Source of the DNA: Desmospora profundinema
Lineage (GTDB): Bacteria > Bacillota > Bacilli > Thermoactinomycetales > DSM-45169
Direction: 5' to 3'
NCBI RefSeq assembly: GCF_031454155.1
Contig: NZ_JAVDQG010000009.1
Location: 62,001 to 126,000 of the forward strand
DNA length: 64,000 nucleotides
A program made the translations under genes and the position numbers. Below are positions 35,288 to 43,470 of the stretch, piece by piece (position 1 is the first letter of the stretch; every line of letters starts with the position of its first letter). Below the pieces are notes generated by a model. It was not told the origin of the DNA, made no database searches, and worked only from the letters and a program-made list of their open reading frames with translations.

Positions 35288-35538
35288 GGCTCCAGTGTCG
35301 CGGACGGGAACCTAAAATAATCCTGGATCGAGGAGGTGCCCAAGGGCAGACCCTGGAGACCGACGCCTCTTGGAGCCGGAAAGCCCTCCATTTCAGTCGT
35401 GTGCGTTCAACTTTTTGAGGGGAGAGGGGCACAGAAATGGCGGATGATCCATTCGAAAATCCAACAGGGAGGAATCCATCTCCTCTTTCCTCATAAGAAG
35501 TTTGTCGGTAGCGTGGAGATCGATGATCTCCTTTTTTT
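35288..35538 (+). ncRNA. Candidate structured RNA, unidentified
   Basis: Gene-free stretch of 557 bases between divergent genes. A long helix pairs GGCTCC (35288-35293) plus GTGTCG (35295-35300) with CGACGC (35361-35366) plus GGAGCC (35372-35377). A TGCCC-AA-GGGCA hairpin (35337-35348) lies inside. The segment ends in a strong terminator at 35515. No protein-like frame covers it and no clear promoter was found; the 5' end may extend to about 35210. It could be a free RNA or an attenuating leader of the kinase gene at 35680. Confidence 0.5.
35515..35538 (+). terminator. Rho-independent terminator in front of the kinase gene
   Basis: GGAGATC-GAT-GATCTCC followed by seven T. Confidence 0.88.
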
Positions 35539-35679
35539 GTTGTCTTGACGCCGTTACCGCGATCGTTGCCGTTTGAATAACAAACTGGCGATCCAGTGGT
35601 CTCTGGTTCCACTACACACGGGTCCAGGTACAACCCTGTCGAGTAGTTTACAGTCACAGTCATAGAAGGAGAGGATAGG

Positions 35680-36363
35680 ATGTCATGGGAACAAATAACG
35701 TCCTTGGTCAATCGAATCGATTTGGAGTCCAGTCCCGGGAACCATCCAGTGGTGCCACGGATGGTTCCGGAGCCTCTGGAGATCGTGGGGGTGGGAACCG
35801 ACGCGGCAGTGGTGCGCCATCCGGACCGTTGGGATACGGTTTTTAAAGTATACGCGCCCGGCAGAGAGCAAGCCTGGGCGGATGAGCAGAAAGTGTACAA
35901 ACGCTTGGGGGAGTCCCCCTGGTTTCCGGTCATGAAAGGCGGGGGACCAGGCTTTTTGGTGTTGAGCCATGAAAAGGGGCCTACTTTGTACGATTGTTTG
36001 ACAGAAGGGATCCCGATTCCATCAGGGGTGGTGGATGAAGTAGAGGAAGCACGCCGGTTTGTGAGGGAGAAAGGACTCAACCCGAGAGATATCCATTTGA
36101 AAAATGTGCTGCTTCAAAATGGGCACGCCAAGCTCGTCGATGTTTCGGAGTACTTGAAGCCGGGGGAGGATGGACGTTGGGATTATCTAGTGCAGGCGTA
36201 TCATCGATTTTACCCCTTGATCCGGGGAAAACGGATTCCGGAGGATGTGTTGGAGGGGATTAAACAAACATATCGTGAGTGTGGGAATCATCCCTTGTCC
36301 ATGGTCGAGTGGAAACGCCGCTTCTTCACTTTGTTGTCCCAAACGGATCATTCGTCACCATGA
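35680..36363 (+). CDS. YrzF-like small protein kinase
   Basis: 227 residues with a compact kinase fold: IVGVGTDAAVVRHPD (phosphate loop), VFKVYAPGREQAW (Lys), a catalytic loop PRDIHLKNVLLQ with Asp and Asn, and AKLVDVSEYL in place of the DFG segment. B. subtilis YrzF is a similarly short serine/threonine-kinase-like protein. No sensor domain or membrane segment. Start ATG 35680 follows GAAGGAGAGG. Activity is not proven; DVS replaces DFG. Confidence 0.82.
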   Translation: MSWEQITSLVNRIDLESSPGNHPVVPRMVPEPLEIVGVGTDAAVVRHPDRWDTVFKVYAPGREQAWADEQKVYKRLGESPWFPVMKGGGPGFLVLSHEKGPTLYDCLTEGIPIPSGVVDEVEEARRFVREKGLNPRDIHLKNVLLQNGHAKLVDVSEYLKPGEDGRWDYLVQAYHRFYPLIRGKRIPEDVLEGIKQTYRECGNHPLSMVEWKRRFFTLLSQTDHSSP

Positions 36364-36625
36364 ACAGTCTTAACGTTCACATAAGGAATCCGGGATATCC
36401 TTGGTCATGGATGCTCGGGTATAATGGGAATATATTTCGATATACGAATAAAAACTGGAGTGGTCAATGTGCCAGGACTGTTCGATCCCATTTCCCTTTC
36501 CGGCGGCTAGCACTAAAAAAAGATCATAAAAAATTAACGCTGTTTTCCGCAAAGGGGATGTTTTCGCCTGTCAGGAGACGGGAAAAGTGAATCAGGCAGT
36601 GAGACGGATTAAGGGAGGGTTGAAT

Positions 36626-37087
36626 ATGGTTCAAAATCCTGATATAGACGAGATAAAACAGATGCTGAAAAATGCGGAAACGATCGCTGTGGTGGGCTTG
36701 TCCGATAAACCGCATCGCACCAGCTATATGATCGCTCAGGCTCTCCAGGAGGCGGGCTATCGAATCTTTCCCGTCAACCCCACTTTGAATGGACCGGTAT
36801 TGGGCGAGCGACCGTATGCATCGGTGGAGGAGATCGGTGAACCAATCGATATCGTCGATGTGTTTCGCCGCAGTGAGCACTGTATTCCGGTTGCGCGGGA
36901 CGCCGTAAAAGCCGGTGCGAAAGCGGTTTGGTTCCAGCAGGGCGTGATCAATGAGGAAGCGGCAGCGATTGCCCGCAAGGCAGGTTTAACGGTGGTGATG
37001 GACCGCTGTATCAAAGTGGATCACGCCGTATTGCTCCGGGGCAGGTTGACCGGTACCGAAAACAGGCCCGATTCTAAAACTGATTGA
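36626..37087 (+). CDS. CoA-binding domain protein (YccU-like)
   Basis: 153 residues, a single Rossmann CoA-binding domain: IAVVGLSDKPHRTSYMIAQ (binding loop), YRIFPVNPTLNGPVLGERPY, IDIVDVFRRSEHCIPVA and AVWFQQGVINEEA. Resembles the CoA-binding half of succinyl-CoA synthetase alpha; in this stand-alone family the function is unknown. ATG 36626 follows AGGGAGGG; the frame's earlier GTG at 36587 has no site. Confidence 0.9.
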   Translation: MVQNPDIDEIKQMLKNAETIAVVGLSDKPHRTSYMIAQALQEAGYRIFPVNPTLNGPVLGERPYASVEEIGEPIDIVDVFRRSEHCIPVARDAVKAGAKAVWFQQGVINEEAAAIARKAGLTVVMDRCIKVDHAVLLRGRLTGTENRPDSKTD

Positions 37088-37114
37088 CAACCTGTGGTGG
37101 GGAATGGTCATAAT
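37084..37114 (+). promoter_or_regulatory. Promoter candidate of the 37183 small gene
   Basis: TTGACA (37084-37089), 19-base spacer, CATAAT (37109-37114), overlapping the preceding stop codon. Confidence 0.5.
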
Positions 37115-37182
37115 ATGAAGAAGGACACTTCCCATACGATTGTCCACGTTCGCAATCTCTCCCCATTAGAGAGGTGATGGCG

Positions 37183-37365
37183 GTGGAAACCATGAAATTG
37201 TCCACATTGATCTTGACCGTATGTCCCGACTGGTACGATCTTCTTCGAAAAGAGGAACTGGATTCTGAGATTATCGTCACTGATTTACAAGCATTGAAGC
37301 GAGAAGATATCAGCGAGATTATCGGGCAGACAATCCAGCACCACCATCGCGCTCCCTACCATTGA
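37183..37365 (+). CDS. Small hypothetical protein
   Basis: 60 residues, acidic and helical, containing TLILTVCPDWYDLLRKEELD and ALKREDISEIIGQ, ending in His-rich HHHRAPYH. AGAGAGGTG is spaced 6 bases from GTG 37183. A promoter-like sequence before it and a strong terminator after it support a real small gene. Family not recognised. Confidence 0.6.
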   Translation: METMKLSTLILTVCPDWYDLLRKEELDSEIIVTDLQALKREDISEIIGQTIQHHHRAPYH

Positions 37366-37375
37366 ACACACCATG

Positions 37376-37418
37376 ATCGGCTTCTCCCGATAAAGAGAAA
37401 GCCGATTTTTTTATTTTT
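37376..37418 (+). terminator. Terminator of the 37183 gene
   Basis: ATCGGCTTCTC paired with GAGAAAGCCGAT, then TTTTTTATTTTTT. Confidence 0.9.
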
Positions 37419-37500
37419 TACAATATCCAACCCTTTTTGACACGAAACTCTTGTTGCATTGCGAATAATGGAAATGAAGGAAAAGAAGGAGTGCGGTGAG

Positions 37501-39264
37501 ATGGAGCGTAAGAGCTGGGCCGTTCAGATTGGTGGGAGCCATCATATTGTCAACATGGAATATGGGTCCGGGATTGGCCTCATCCGGATCGACGGTGAAC
37601 TAGTCGAGCGCTGGAAGGGGAAAGAGGGACGCGATTGTCACCGGGTGTTTGAGCTAAAAGGCCGTTGTTGCGGGTTACATATGCGATACGACGATCGCAG
37701 AGAGGAATACGAATACGATTTATCTTTGAATGGCTTTTCGATTATGAATGGGAAGGATGTGTCACCCTTTTCCTCCACACCGTCGGAAGGAATTACCAAG
37801 CGGTGGATTTTACGCCTGGCGGATGGGATCCACACGTTGCTGTATCAACACATTCCTTATGAACGGCGAACGATTTACCTGGATGGGCGACTGGTGGAAG
37901 ACAGCCGATTTTATCAGGAGGAAGATAGTGACCATTTGTTGCTGTTCAAAGGTCACCGCATCGGCATTCATCTCTCCCGGGTGGATAAGGAATATTTTTG
38001 TTACGATCTGTCCATTGACGGGGTATCACCGGAAACCGGAAAGCGGATTGGGATGATCCCGCCCACTCCATCTGAATGCCGTAAAAAAGTTTGGTTTATC
38101 TCGTTGGAAGGTGTTACTCACACTGTTGTATTGGAACACCAGGGGATGAACCACGAAAAGAAGCTGGTGGTGGATGGGAAATTGTTGGTTCAAAGCGGGT
38201 TTGCGCCGAACCAGAAGGATATCCAACACCCCTTTTTTCTGGGTAATCATCGTTGTGCACTCAGCATTAGGCGTCAGTCCAAATGGATGTATCGGTATGA
38301 TCTGCTGGTGAACGGAGTCTCCGTGGATACTGGCGAAACGCTGGATTATAAACCGGCTGTCAGTTCTTCCGGAGGAGGAAAGCGGATATGGCGGGTTCAC
38401 TTGGATGGTCTTTCTCATACGGTGCTGGTGGAACACCGGTCCACCAAGGCGACTATTTGGGTGGATGACACACAGGTGGGAGAAAAGAATTTTTGGAAAG
38501 AGTCCAAGGACAGTTTTTTCTCTTTCCAGATCGGGGAGAATCCCTGTGCCCTGATTGTGCACAGAGGGGATGACGGGGAGTATACCTACCATCTGTACGT
38601 CAACGGCTTGTCACTGGATACTGGCGAACCGTTGTATCCCTTGAAGATCCAGGGAAGGGATGTGTGGTGGCAGCTGGAATTGGAGGGCCGTGTTTGCACG
38701 ATCCGCTTAGAACACCAACGACTATCCGACAAACGCCGTCTGTTTCTGGATGATCAGCCGCTAACTGAACAACGGTGGAAAGTTGGGGCGAAAGGCAGCA
38801 TTCATGCCATTCGGATGGAGCGTCATTGGGTCGTGGTGGAAGTGAGGGAAGAAGAGGATCATTTTAGTTATCACCTTTACGTGAATGGACAGCGAGTCGA
38901 ACCGGGCTGTTCTGTCCGTATGAAGCCAATGAATATGGTGGAAGAGGTGGCCTTTCTGAAAAAGCTGAAGCGGCAGAGAGGCGTCGAATCGGAACGGAAC
39001 CGCTGGAAAAAGCGGATAGTGGGGGCTATTTCTACTTATGTGAGCGGTTTACTGCTACTTATTATTACTCATTACATGGTTGGAAGCCTTTGGTTGGGAT
39101 GGACGCAGCCACAACCGTTTAGCTGGTATCTTTTTATACCTGTCGGTTTGACATCTTTGCCATTAAGCCATGCTTTTGAAACCCGGCGTTGGATTCGTAT
39201 CGTTGTGATTGGATGCGGTACGCTATTGATCGCAATCGGCCTTATGCTGTCTCTATGGGATTGA
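37501..39264 (+). CDS. Five tandem FAIM1-like beta domains with C-terminal membrane anchor
   Basis: 587 residues. Five copies of an 80-85-residue unit at about 5-86, 101-182, 197-281, 296-377 and 388-469. Each opens with W.(V/L).L.G..HT(V/I).LEH, continues with an (I/V)-x-(V/L)-D(G/D) strand, a loop with DS..(H/F)F and a GNH.CAL-like strand, and closes with YxYDLxVNGxSxDTG. This strand pattern (HT, EHxxxxxxKxxxVDG, YxYxLxxNG) resembles the eukaryotic FAIM1 fold. After a basic linker come two or three membrane helices (about 506-526, 541-560, 563-584). By topology the repeats are probably cytoplasmic (no signal peptide). ATG 37501 follows AAGGAG. Monocistronic; function unknown. Confidence 0.75.
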   Translation: MERKSWAVQIGGSHHIVNMEYGSGIGLIRIDGELVERWKGKEGRDCHRVFELKGRCCGLHMRYDDRREEYEYDLSLNGFSIMNGKDVSPFSSTPSEGITKRWILRLADGIHTLLYQHIPYERRTIYLDGRLVEDSRFYQEEDSDHLLLFKGHRIGIHLSRVDKEYFCYDLSIDGVSPETGKRIGMIPPTPSECRKKVWFISLEGVTHTVVLEHQGMNHEKKLVVDGKLLVQSGFAPNQKDIQHPFFLGNHRCALSIRRQSKWMYRYDLLVNGVSVDTGETLDYKPAVSSSGGGKRIWRVHLDGLSHTVLVEHRSTKATIWVDDTQVGEKNFWKESKDSFFSFQIGENPCALIVHRGDDGEYTYHLYVNGLSLDTGEPLYPLKIQGRDVWWQLELEGRVCTIRLEHQRLSDKRRLFLDDQPLTEQRWKVGAKGSIHAIRMERHWVVVEVREEEDHFSYHLYVNGQRVEPGCSVRMKPMNMVEEVAFLKKLKRQRGVESERNRWKKRIVGAISTYVSGLLLLIITHYMVGSLWLGWTQPQPFSWYLFIPVGLTSLPLSHAFETRRWIRIVVIGCGTLLIAIGLMLSLWD

Positions 39265-39270
39265 AAGAAA

Positions 39271-39297
39271 CGCCCTCCATTTGTCAGATGGAGGGCG
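39271..39297 (+). terminator. Hairpin after the repeat-protein gene
   Basis: CGCCCTCCAT/ATGGAGGGCG, 10-base stem, no T-run. Confidence 0.6.
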
Positions 39298-39440
39298 CTT
39301 GATGATCAGGAAGACCCCTGAGGGGCTGTTATGTGCAAAGGAAGGAAACAGGAAATATGGGCTGTTTTAACCGATCATGATATACTAAGAATCGGATTCA
39401 ACTGACAGCCCGATATTCTCAAGGGGGTTTGTTTCAAGCC

Positions 39441-39956
39441 ATGTCTGTGGAGCAAACAAAAGATCGGTGCCGATTGATCCGCGATAAGTTGAGGAATGTG
39501 AATCAGCTGTTGGAAGATTACCTCAACCACACACATCTCGGTATCTTACTGGATGAAGAACCCGGCGGGGAAGAACAGGAAATGTATCTCAAAGAGTTTT
39601 TGTCTGATCTTCGTCATCTGTCCGTCTCTTGTGAATTAAGATATGAAAAGGTTAGTCTTTTATTACGGCGTGCTCACTTTAACGAAGAATCGGCGGAACG
39701 GATACTAAAAGAAATGGTGCACACCTCTATCCACCATTTCTTTTACCCCAAGAACGAAGTATACGAGGAAGACAGCCGTTGTTCCTACACGAATCGCGAT
39801 CCCATTCAATTCCGCGGGAACCCGCCAAGTTCTCTTAAGCGACTGGTCATTCGGTTGTCGGCGATTTTTGTCGAACTCAGGGAAGAGTTGGAATGTTACG
39901 AGCAAGATACGCACACCCGGATCCAGTGGCAAGGCGCACGACTTTCCACATCTTAA
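39441..39956 (+). CDS. ypuI: YpuI (DUF3907) family protein
   Basis: 171 residues, mostly helical. The conserved segment FFYPKNEVYEEDSRCSYTNR followed by PIQFRGNPPSSLKRL is the DUF3907 signature of B. subtilis YpuI, and RLSAIFVELREELECYEQD forms the final helix. Soluble, no known function. The start is uncertain: AAGGGGG lies 13-14 bases before ATG 39441, with TTG 39429 too close to it. Followed by a perfect terminator. Confidence 0.88.
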   Translation: MSVEQTKDRCRLIRDKLRNVNQLLEDYLNHTHLGILLDEEPGGEEQEMYLKEFLSDLRHLSVSCELRYEKVSLLLRRAHFNEESAERILKEMVHTSIHHFFYPKNEVYEEDSRCSYTNRDPIQFRGNPPSSLKRLVIRLSAIFVELREELECYEQDTHTRIQWQGARLSTS

Positions 39957-39961
39957 ACAAG

Positions 39962-39988
39962 AGGCGGAAATTTTTCCGCCTTTTTTTG
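39962..39988 (+). terminator. ypuI terminator
   Basis: AGGCGGAAA-TT-TTTCCGCCT followed by TTTTTT. Confidence 0.92.
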
Positions 39989-40112
39989 TTCACCGGTTTG
40001 TCGAAAAAACGTGACAAAAAATGTCGAATGCGATAAAATCGAATCGTTGTAATAGACGAGAGAGGTGGAGAGACCGGAATCCTGGAGCAAACAGGGAGAA
40101 GGGGGAATCGAA

Positions 40113-40811
40113 ATGGCTGGTTTGGGAACGGCGGCGAAGGCAGACCTCTTCCGCCCCGAGGAGGGGGATCATCGTCAATCGGACGGAGACCCCAACGCAG
40201 TCCGCTATTATGAGCAGGCTCGTATGAAATACGGGAAGAAGAAGTATCCTGAAGCGCTGGAGGCCATTGAGAAATTGCTGGTGTACGATCCCCTCCACGC
40301 CGGAGGGCTGTTGCTCAACGCTATGGTGTTGGAAGCCATGGGTCGTTATGAGGAATCCCGGTCCCAATATGAAAACGTGTTGGCTAAGCATCCGACTCTG
40401 AGCCAAGCTCACCGGGAATTCGGGCGATATCTGTTGAGGGAGGAGCAATCGCTTCAATCGGCCGAATCCTATCTGTTAAGGGGGTTGATCATCAACCCGC
40501 AGGATTCTTTCGCTCACGCTTTGCTTGCGGATGTTTATATCAGAACCAACCGGAAGCAGCAGGCCGTTCTGCACTTGGAAATTGCTTTCCGTCAACCGGT
40601 GGATGATCTGCGTTATTGCGAAACCTGTGCCCATGTCCTGGGTCGATTGGGAGAAGGAGACGAAGAAGTCGATTATTTGCGGCACGCCATTTTGTCCAAC
40701 TCGGAAAACCGCGCCTTGAAAAACCGTGTGCGGAAAGCATTACGTGCCCAAGAAAAAGCGAAAAAAGAGTTGCCTGCCATCAAACGCGTCATCCAACGCG
40801 TATGGTCGTAA
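40113..40811 (+). CDS. Tetratricopeptide repeat protein
   Basis: 232 residues, soluble. Four to five TPR units are visible (ALEAIEKLLVYDPLHAGGLL, MVLEAMGRYEESRSQYENVL, SAESYLLRGLIINPQDSF, VLHLEIAFRQPVDDLRY), ending in a basic helix (RALRAQEKAKKELPAIKR-like). A likely scaffold with unknown partner. ATG 40113 follows AGAAGGGGGAA. The downstream sRNA promoter begins 60 bases after its stop. Confidence 0.82.
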   Translation: MAGLGTAAKADLFRPEEGDHRQSDGDPNAVRYYEQARMKYGKKKYPEALEAIEKLLVYDPLHAGGLLLNAMVLEAMGRYEESRSQYENVLAKHPTLSQAHREFGRYLLREEQSLQSAESYLLRGLIINPQDSFAHALLADVYIRTNRKQQAVLHLEIAFRQPVDDLRYCETCAHVLGRLGEGDEEVDYLRHAILSNSENRALKNRVRKALRAQEKAKKELPAIKRVIQRVWS

Positions 40812-40869
40812 CTCTAAATGGATCGTGGCAAGATTCCAAAATCATTGTCAAAAAAATAGTAAGCGTACA

Positions 40870-40898
40870 TCGACAAATTTCGAACATTGTGTTATAAT
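40870..40898 (+). promoter_or_regulatory. Promoter of the sRNA candidate
   Basis: TCGACA (40870-40875), 17-base spacer, TATAAT (40893-40898). Confidence 0.75.
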
Positions 40899-40904
40899 AA
40901 AAAT

Positions 40905-41069
40905 GTAAGCGAGGTTGACCTCCTTGCTTAGGGCTTGGCGAAGCCATCGCGGAGAGCTCGCTCAAAGCGAAAAGCACCCGCACAACGGGAGCACGTCACG
41001 CTACCACGCTTCTTAACTCCTTAATCTTGACCCTCTTTCATGTGGCCAGGTTTTTTGCCTGGTCTTTTT
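40905..41069 (+). ncRNA. Likely small regulatory RNA of about 165 nt
   Basis: Bounded by a near-consensus promoter and an intrinsic terminator, with no protein-like frame. Hairpins in order: AAGC-GAGG-TTGA-CCTC..GCTT (40907-40929), GGCTT-GGCG-AAGCC (40932-40945), TCGCT-CAA-AGCGA near 40960, and CCCG-CACAA-CGGG near 40980. A pyrimidine-rich single strand (CTTAACTCCTTAATCTTGAC, then CCTCTTTC) precedes the terminator. ACCTCCTT at 40918-40925 equals the anti-Shine-Dalgarno sequence. It does not match 6S, tmRNA or SRP RNA as I know them. Confidence 0.65.
41044..41069 (+). terminator. sRNA terminator
   Basis: GGCCAGG-TTTTTTG-CCTGGTC followed by TTTTT. Confidence 0.85.
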
Positions 41070-41205
41070 CTTTTGCTTCTTTCTCTACCCTTTCTACCAT
41101 TAAGATAAACCTCATCCGAAAATAAATGTCGAGATTGATTGACCCTTGTCACAAAGACAAGGTAAGCTGGAATGGAAAGTGGAAGGGTACAAAGGAGCGA
41201 GCAGC

Positions 41206-41595
41206 TTGAGCGAGAAACAAGTCCATCATCCCCTGTATCAGCGGTTTTTCCGCCACTATCATCAGGAGGAATACTGGGAAGCGCACGAAGTGTTGGAAGA
41301 ATTGTGGCAAAAAGAACGGGATAATGATTTTTATCACGGTCTCATCCAAGTGGCTGCCATTATGCATCAGCTGAAAAAAGGGAAAGTAAGAGGAGCTCGC
41401 AAACTGGCATCGTCAGCCTATGGATACCTCAGTCCGTTCGCACCGGAACGCGAAGGTGTCGATGTCGACAGGGTCCTTTCCTGGTTAACTGCCTGTTTAC
41501 GTGTGTTACCGGATGGAGTTGCTCAGTTGGAACCCGGACAAGTGGAATCATTCGGCTTGGATGTATGTCCCCTGCCACGCTTGGCTCAATCATAA
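41206..41595 (+). CDS. DUF309 domain protein
   Basis: 129 residues with the DUF309 core: YWEAHEVLEELWQKERDNDF, then YHGLIQVAAIMHQLKKGKVR, a metal-like Glu/His pattern typical of this small helical family. B. subtilis YpuF is a relative. Function unknown. TTG 41206 has AAAGGAG at 8 bases; the frame extends back to 41146 without a site. Confidence 0.87.
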   Translation: MSEKQVHHPLYQRFFRHYHQEEYWEAHEVLEELWQKERDNDFYHGLIQVAAIMHQLKKGKVRGARKLASSAYGYLSPFAPEREGVDVDRVLSWLTACLRVLPDGVAQLEPGQVESFGLDVCPLPRLAQS

Positions 41596-41618
41596 TCTTA
41601 TTTGTTGATATTTCGATC

Positions 41619-41676
41619 AAACCCCCACCGAATGCAGGTCACGAACCAGCTGAAACGGTTTGGGTTTTTTTATGGG
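41619..41676 (+). terminator. Probable terminator of the DUF309 gene
   Basis: AAACCCCCACCG imperfectly paired with CGGTTTGGGTTT, followed by TTTT. Confidence 0.5.
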
Positions 41677-41788
41677 AATATTTGGTGATCGGACTTTTAT
41701 TTCCTAATGATAAACAGCGATTGGTCACCTTTTTCGTTCGGCCCAATAAGATAGTACCAATAGAAGCGAAAGAAAGGGGATCGGATTG

Positions 41789-42367
41789 ATGAGAGGTCGT
41801 TCCTGGACAGAGGAAGAAGATCAGATCCTGACGGATGAAGTGTTAACATCGGTCCGCCAGGGGCAGAGCCAATTGGAAGCCTTTGAACGGGTGGGGCAAC
41901 GGATCGGGCGGACAGCAGGGGCATGCGGTTTTCGTTGGAATGCCGTCCTTCGTAAACGGGAAATGCGAGCCTTTCGAAATGCCAAAAGGGAACGGGTGGC
42001 CAAACAGTTGAACCGTCGTCGTTCATCAGGGGATTCCTTGAAAGGCGTGATCCGTTCGTTAAGAGAAATGGACCAGCTGTACCGGGAAGATCGAAGAAAG
42101 CTGGATCAATTGGAACGCCTTTACAGGGATAAGGCATTCCAATTAAGAAGCTTAAGAGAGAAACATGCCGACCTAAAGAACGAATGGGAATCGTTCCGAG
42201 ATTTTCAGGATGAAATCAAAGATCGTTATGCCAGTTTAGTCAAACTGTTGGAACAGGCACGCAGCAGCCAATTGGATATGGAAGAAGACGAGGAGAAGCA
42301 AGAAGAGGCGATTTCCCCTGCTCATGAAGGGGCAGGTGTGGATACGGACCGGCGGATTGAATCATAA
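41789..42367 (+). CDS. RsfA-like Myb/SANT regulator (copy 1)
   Basis: 192 residues. N-terminal Myb-type HTH: RSWTEEEDQILTDEVL, then FERVGQRIGRTAGACGFRWN, as in the prespore-specific regulator RsfA. A long coiled coil follows (about 85-165, SLREMDQLYREDRRKLDQLE), then an acidic tail. RsfA family members fine-tune sigma-F regulon genes in the forespore. ATG 41789 follows AAAGGGGA. A paralogue lies 43 bases downstream. Confidence 0.85.
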   Translation: MRGRSWTEEEDQILTDEVLTSVRQGQSQLEAFERVGQRIGRTAGACGFRWNAVLRKREMRAFRNAKRERVAKQLNRRRSSGDSLKGVIRSLREMDQLYREDRRKLDQLERLYRDKAFQLRSLREKHADLKNEWESFRDFQDEIKDRYASLVKLLEQARSSQLDMEEDEEKQEEAISPAHEGAGVDTDRRIES

Positions 42368-42410
42368 ATTGAAGGGACAAAGATTGCCTGGATGAAATGA
42401 GGTGCAAAAT

Positions 42411-42842
42411 TTGTCCCGAGATTGGACCACCGAAGAAGACCGGATTCTACTTCAAATGGCTGTCCAATGTAAAAAAGCAGGAATGCCCCGCGCCCGGACT
42501 TTTGAAATGATCGGTGAACGGTTAGGGCGCAGCAGCAGTACGTGCTATCACCGCTGGAAAAGTTTAGCCAACATTCGAAAGGGAACGGAGATGGAACCTC
42601 CTCCTACCGAAAAGCGATGGACTGAACGGGATGGAGAATATCAGCAGCTGAAAGAGCGATTATACCAACTGGAACAGCAGATAAATACCAATAACGAAGA
42701 AATGCGGCAGTGGATTCGCGAAAACCGGAAGCTGAGGGAAGAAATGAAATTTTTTGAAACGCTCTTATTGGAAGAGTACCAGCTGCTGCTCAACCTGTTG
42801 AATAAAAACCGACGGTCGGCACGGCTCCAACAATTGGATTGA
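42411..42842 (+). CDS. RsfA-like Myb/SANT regulator (copy 2)
   Basis: 143 residues with the same layout as its neighbour: DWTTEEDRILLQMAVQ and FEMIGERLGRSSSTCYHRWK, then a coiled coil (QLKERLYQLEQQINTNNEEM). The two HTH domains are alike but diverged, indicating an old duplication. TTG 42411 follows TGAGGTG; GTG 42402 is an alternative. It is probably co-transcribed with copy 1. Confidence 0.82.
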   Translation: MSRDWTTEEDRILLQMAVQCKKAGMPRARTFEMIGERLGRSSSTCYHRWKSLANIRKGTEMEPPPTEKRWTERDGEYQQLKERLYQLEQQINTNNEEMRQWIRENRKLREEMKFFETLLLEEYQLLLNLLNKNRRSARLQQLD

Positions 42843-42964
42843 TCAGGGGTTCTCAGTGGGATTGAGGGGGTTGTCATTCTCTGGAGGAGAAGAGCCCTCT
42901 TTCCTTTTCGTTTCAGTGGTACAATAAAGGAGAAATCGATCCTTCATCGAAGGAGTGAAAAGGC

Positions 42965-43309
42965 ATGGCCCAATGGAAAGAGATTACGACGACGGAAGAA
43001 TGGTCCCACTGGTTATCCCAAACAGAGGAACGGCCGATGCTGGTCATGAAACACAGCACTCGCTGCCCGGTCAGTGCCGACGCTTTTCAAGAATATGAAA
43101 CGTTTCTGGCTGAGGATGCCCCGGAAGATGTGGTGTATCTCTTTGTAAAAGTGATCGAATCCCGGGATGTGTCCAATCGGATCGCAGATGATGTCGGAGT
43201 GAAGCATCAATCCCCCCAAGCCATTTTGATCCGAAATGGTGCGCCGGTCTGGAACCGATCCCATTGGCATATTACGAGAGGCTCTCTTAAGGAAGCGCTG
43301 GAACAGTGA
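42965..43309 (+). CDS. ytxJ: Bacillithiol-system monothiol protein YtxJ
   Basis: 114 residues, thioredoxin-like fold. MKHSTRCPVSADAF carries the single active Cys (TRCPVS, monothiol), followed by VDVIESRDVSNRI-type VKVIESRDVSNRIADD and the cis-Pro region HQSPQAILIRNG. Family members act as bacilliredoxins and reduce bacillithiol mixed disulfides. In B. subtilis ytxJ follows ytxGH in one operon; here the ytxG/H-like genes lie 7 kb away. Start ATG 42965 follows AAGGAGTG. Confidence 0.92.
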   Translation: MAQWKEITTTEEWSHWLSQTEERPMLVMKHSTRCPVSADAFQEYETFLAEDAPEDVVYLFVKVIESRDVSNRIADDVGVKHQSPQAILIRNGAPVWNRSHWHITRGSLKEALEQ

Positions 43310-43317
43310 CGAGATAT

Positions 43318-43342
43318 GCCCCCGCCCGGGGGCGTTTTTTTA
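43318..43342 (+). terminator. ytxJ terminator
   Basis: GCCCCCG-CC-CGGGGGC followed by GTTTTTTT. Confidence 0.9.
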
Positions 43343-43370
43343 TAGGCAAGGACGGGCTGTAAAAACGTTA

Positions 43371-43406
43371 AGCCCCTGGTGTTTGAGGATACCAGGGGCT
43401 GTTTTC
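43371..43406. terminator. Second hairpin between convergent units
   Basis: AGCCCCTGGT/ACCAGGGGCT, 10-base stem, then TGTTTT. It may also end the leftward YjcZ-like array. Confidence 0.65.
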
Positions 43407-43470
43407 ACAGAAAAGCCCCCCCAGGGAGGGCGCAGTCACGGGGTCAAGGTCACCTTCTTCGCTCATTGGT

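Noticed and set aside
35220-36080. 286-residue minus-strand frame
   Set aside because: Antisense to the kinase gene and the structured RNA; Ser/Arg-rich mirror sequence with no start signals.
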